DNA of 8,334 nucleotides from a bacterium. GTDB lineage: Bacteria; Verrucomicrobiota; Kiritimatiellia; UBA8416; CAMZLY01. The position numbers were made by a program, and so were the translations under genes. The stretch's first letter is position 1; each line of letters begins with the position of its first letter. The stretch is from assembly GCA_030632465.1 (NCBI GenBank), contig DAOVUR010000075.1, positions 1 to 8,334 of the forward strand, written 5' to 3'. The notes beneath the pieces were generated by a model, which saw only the letters and a program-made list of their open reading frames with translations, was not told where the DNA came from and did no database searches. Of the stretch, positions 5,823 through 8,334 are shown piece after piece.

Positions 5823-6269
5823 CTATTGTAGTTCTGAGTTACGGATATCTGCTGCTTCGCCTTCGCCGCCTGGTTCACCATCTGCACCATAGCTAAGGAT
5901 CTCAAATGCGCGTCTCTCTGGGCCCGGAACGATATATACATATTCGTTTTCCCATGGATCTAGTGGTACGCTGTGAAGATACCCTTCCGAACGATAGTTT
6001 TTAGGGATTGGCTTTGTGGTTGGCTTGTTGCAGAGTGCGTCTAATCCCTGTCGCATAGATGGGTAGAGACTGTTATCCATACGGTACATACTCAAGGCTG
6101 TTGCGAATGATGTAATAGATGTTTTTGCTTTTGCTACTTTGGCACGTCCTGGTTCATGGGCTACTTTTACACCGACAATGGTTGCTAGAATGGCAATAAT
6201 TGTTACAGCAACTAGAATCTCTAGCAGGGTGAAACCGCTACGCTTTGCTCTCTTTTGCTCTCTTCTCAT
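5823..6269 (-). CDS. gspG: Type II secretion system major pseudopilin GspG
   Basis: The 148-aa product has a basic leader (MRREQKRAKRSG) and then the class III prepilin signature FTLLEILVAVTIIAILATIV. Cleavage by prepilin peptidase after G12 would expose Phe+1, with Glu at +5. The hydrophobic N-terminal helix anchors the subunit in the inner membrane before assembly into the pseudopilus. The C-terminal region shows GspG hallmarks: YPSMRQGLDALC, a PLDPWENEYVYIVPG motif, and an acidic calcium-loop ending GADGEPGGEGEAADI. Length is typical. The ATG overlaps the polymerase stop (ATGA), and GGAG lies 8 nt upstream, so the two are translationally coupled. No other secretion genes are visible here, so this could be a GspG-family pseudopilin working in a different pilus-like machine. 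Confidence 0.93.
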   Translation of the reverse strand: MRREQKRAKRSGFTLLEILVAVTIIAILATIVGVKVAHEPGRAKVAKAKTSITSFATALSMYRMDNSLYPSMRQGLDALCNKPTTKPIPKNYRSEGYLHSVPLDPWENEYVYIVPGPERRAFEILSYGADGEPGGEGEAADIRNSELQ

Positions 6270-8334
6270 AGTAAAAACTCCGTTTGTTGTTGTTCAATAA
6301 TAAATTTTTTATACAAAGAGTCAAGTTTTCCGAGGTAATATGCGATATTTTCATCACGCTTTTCTGGATCCCAGTCGGAAACGAGTTTTGAGTTATTATA
6401 CACAGTAACCTTTTTTTGAGCTCCTGTTACGTAGTATGATAGTTGATCGCCACTACGGTATTTTTTGTCTGATGTGAGCGCAAGTTCGTAAACAGCTCTT
6501 TTTGAGCCTTTACCAGCGTCCTGTTTCTTCTTATATGATGCAGGGGAGTTTTGGAGTGTTTCTGTTTTTGCGAATTCATTTATTAGCCATTTCTGGCCAT
6601 TGATGGCTGTTGTGTATTCTGATTTTAGTGTCGGAATATCTTTATCTTCTTCTTTCAGTTTCATGCCTATTATTTTACGTAGAAATGAGCGTTGGAATGG
6701 TTCAAGTCCACGTGACTTTAAGGCTGCTCCTTTTATGATCACTTCATCTTCATTGGTAAGTAGCGCATAGTTCTTCATTTTGTAGCTGTACATAGCTTTA
6801 TATTCGCCATCAAACTCAACTTCTATACCGTCAGGTAATGCTTCCATGAAGTCTTGTTGGAAAGCGTTCTGCTCATCTACGGAATCATACTTTGGTGGCA
6901 TAAAGTATATTCCGTCGGTATCTATTTCAATGGGGCTTGCACCATGTTTGTTAAGCCAGTCTATCATGAATCTTAGTAGTTCGCGGCCATCGGCTGTTAC
7001 CTGTTCGGCCATATCGAAGTCGTTAAAACGCCCTGGTGCGAATCCGAGGTAACCATAAAAAGAGTTGATCAGTATTTTGAATGTGCTTTGTCGAGCATCG
7101 TAATAGTTTCGATCTGTTTCTGATGTGGCTTCTTGCATCTGTCGTTTCGCCGTAAGTCTATACTCTTTTAGCATGGTAAGAAGTTTATGGAATGCCTCTA
7201 GGTGGTCTGTTTTTGGTGCGAGGTTTCTAGTTAACATGAGTGTTGGATATAGTGAACGCACATCACAATGGTGTACATTTTTAAATACGCCTTCTTGGAA
7301 CATGTCAGTATAACCACCTGCAAATTCATGCGGCATTCCTGGTCGTGGAAGAGCCATTTTTTGTCGGATATATTCTCTTGTGATAAGTGCGTCAATTTTT
7401 GTGGCATTACCACGTACAGAGACGTTTTGGTATGAGAATGGAAGTATTTGTGCTTGCGTAAAGGTGCTGCCGGAGAGTAGGTGACTGATCTTTTCTGTCT
7501 CTTCTATATCATCTTTTACGTAGCGCATAACTTTATGCGGGTCATTAATCCATTCAGTAGCAATTTCTGGGCCGGGGATATATGTTCTGTCTGCTGATGC
7601 AAAACCGAAATGAATAGCTGTCTGTTTTAGTCCGAAGCCGTTTAGTGATCTATGTGCAACATCGTATGCTTGTACGAGATGTAGCGTGTCTATGATGTGT
7701 CGTCCGTAGATATCGAATCGTTCGTAGGCGAGTGTTCGCTCAGCGATATTTAGTCGACTATTTCGTCTTTTTGGAATGGAGCCATCGCGGCCTAATGTTA
7801 ATTTAACTTTGTGTAGCTTTGCCCTAGTAGCAATATATGGTAGATCGAAGTTAAATATATTATGTCCCTCGATTACATCGGGATCATATTTAGCAACAAG
7901 TTCCACAAACTGCTCTAATATAGCTTTCTCATCTAGTTCTATACCTGACAGCACGATTGTTTCATGATTATGTATACCGACAGCTATTGCTATGATGCGG
8001 TCTTCTTTTCTGTCTGGATTACAGAATTCGTACCCTTCAGCGGTGTAGCATTCTATATCCACTTGCATACGGCGCAGATCAGCGAATCGCATATCTTTAA
8101 AGAAAGTCCTACCGCTACTCATCAAGTATTGTTGAATTGGATCAGTTGGGCAGTAGAATGGTGCGCCTGGTGCCGTAGGGGAAAAACCTGTCTTTCCCGA
8201 CAGCCATTTTCTGGCTTCTAGTAGTTCCTTCCATGAGCTGAAAGTAACATGTAGATTAATGGGATGTGCGCCATCAAGTGCTGTTTGTTTATGTGGCACT
8301 GGGCAGTCGGTAAAGATTGTTTTGTCGGCAATTA
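6266..8334 (-). CDS. polB: Family B DNA polymerase with 3'-5' exonuclease, 5' end outside the window
   Basis: Numbering from the GTG at 8297-8299, the exonuclease domain has D81-I-E83 (Exo I), N147 to D152 (NIFNFD, Exo II) and Y260-VKDD (Exo III). The polymerase domain has AGGY at 327-330, motif A DVRSLYP (346-352), motif B KILINSFYG (408-416), motif C DTDG (460-463) and KNY (509-511). All catalytic residues are present, so proofreading and synthesis should both be active. Segments such as KLTLGRDGSIPK and DTDGIYF resemble archaeal PolB more than E. coli Pol II. The frame stays open for 11 more codons to the window edge, and no Shine-Dalgarno precedes the GTG. The true start therefore lies upstream, outside the window; family members usually have about 780 residues. 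It overlaps gspG by 4 bp. A repair or damage-tolerance role is likely but inferred. Confidence 0.95.
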   Translation of the reverse strand, partial: IADKTIFTDCPVPHKQTALDGAHPINLHVTFSSWKELLEARKWLSGKTGFSPTAPGAPFYCPTDPIQQYLMSSGRTFFKDMRFADLRRMQVDIECYTAEGYEFCNPDRKEDRIIAIAVGIHNHETIVLSGIELDEKAILEQFVELVAKYDPDVIEGHNIFNFDLPYIATRAKLHKVKLTLGRDGSIPKRRNSRLNIAERTLAYERFDIYGRHIIDTLHLVQAYDVAHRSLNGFGLKQTAIHFGFASADRTYIPGPEIATEWINDPHKVMRYVKDDIEETEKISHLLSGSTFTQAQILPFSYQNVSVRGNATKIDALITREYIRQKMALPRPGMPHEFAGGYTDMFQEGVFKNVHHCDVRSLYPTLMLTRNLAPKTDHLEAFHKLLTMLKEYRLTAKRQMQEATSETDRNYYDARQSTFKILINSFYGYLGFAPGRFNDFDMAEQVTADGRELLRFMIDWLNKHGASPIEIDTDGIYFMPPKYDSVDEQNAFQQDFMEALPDGIEVEFDGEYKAMYSYKMKNYALLTNEDEVIIKGAALKSRGLEPFQRSFLRKIIGMKLKEEDKDIPTLKSEYTTAINGQKWLINEFAKTETLQNSPASYKKKQDAGKGSKRAVYELALTSDKKYRSGDQLSYYVTGAQKKVTVYNNSKLVSDWDPEKRDENIAYYLGKLDSLYKKFIIEQQQTEFLL

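Noticed and set aside
8297..8299. GTG as the true start of the DNA polymerase
   Set aside because: The frame remains open to the window end, there is no Shine-Dalgarno, and the family has an additional N-terminal domain of about 100 residues.

Overview
The window looks like the chromosome of a Gram-negative bacterium, most plausibly from the PVC group (Lentisphaerota, Kiritimatiellota or Verrucomicrobiota). This is an inference from gene content, not a measurement. It carries a bacterial GlnRS beside a GluRS, a type II secretion major pseudopilin, an archaeal-looking family B DNA polymerase, and an RHS core of the 'GRWINRDPIEE' type. All convincing genes lie on the minus strand, so the reading order is from high to low coordinates.

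Right part (8334 to 5823): a family B DNA polymerase whose 5' end lies beyond the window overlaps a GspG-type pseudopilin gene by an ATGA junction. Next (5822 to 5224): a short intergenic stretch with a good -35 box and a TGTATACA palindrome precedes a BrnT-like toxin gene and an overlapping ribbon-helix-helix antitoxin gene.

Middle (5211 to 3549): this is the accessory centre of the window. Only 12 bp after the antitoxin starts a short RHS-type gene. Its first third contains three near-identical 33-bp repeats read in two frames. It then has the conserved RHS core terminus, a Pro/Gly linker and a C-terminal domain with the cysteine and His-Asp pattern of secreted phospholipase A2, closest by eye to the group XII enzymes. 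An unrecognised gene with one membrane segment overlaps its end and is the natural candidate for a cognate immunity gene. The pair resembles an orphan RHS-CT/immunity cassette, because no long RHS N-terminal region is present.

Left part (3548 to 1): a 275-bp intergenic region with a GC-richer, repeat-bearing island is followed by gltX and glnS. These two share a TAATG stop/start, so GluRS and GlnRS are made as a translationally coupled housekeeping operon. An inverted repeat lies just after glnS at the window edge.

The most interesting item is the RHS–phospholipase A2 module with its overlapping candidate immunity gene, next to a toxin–antitoxin pair.
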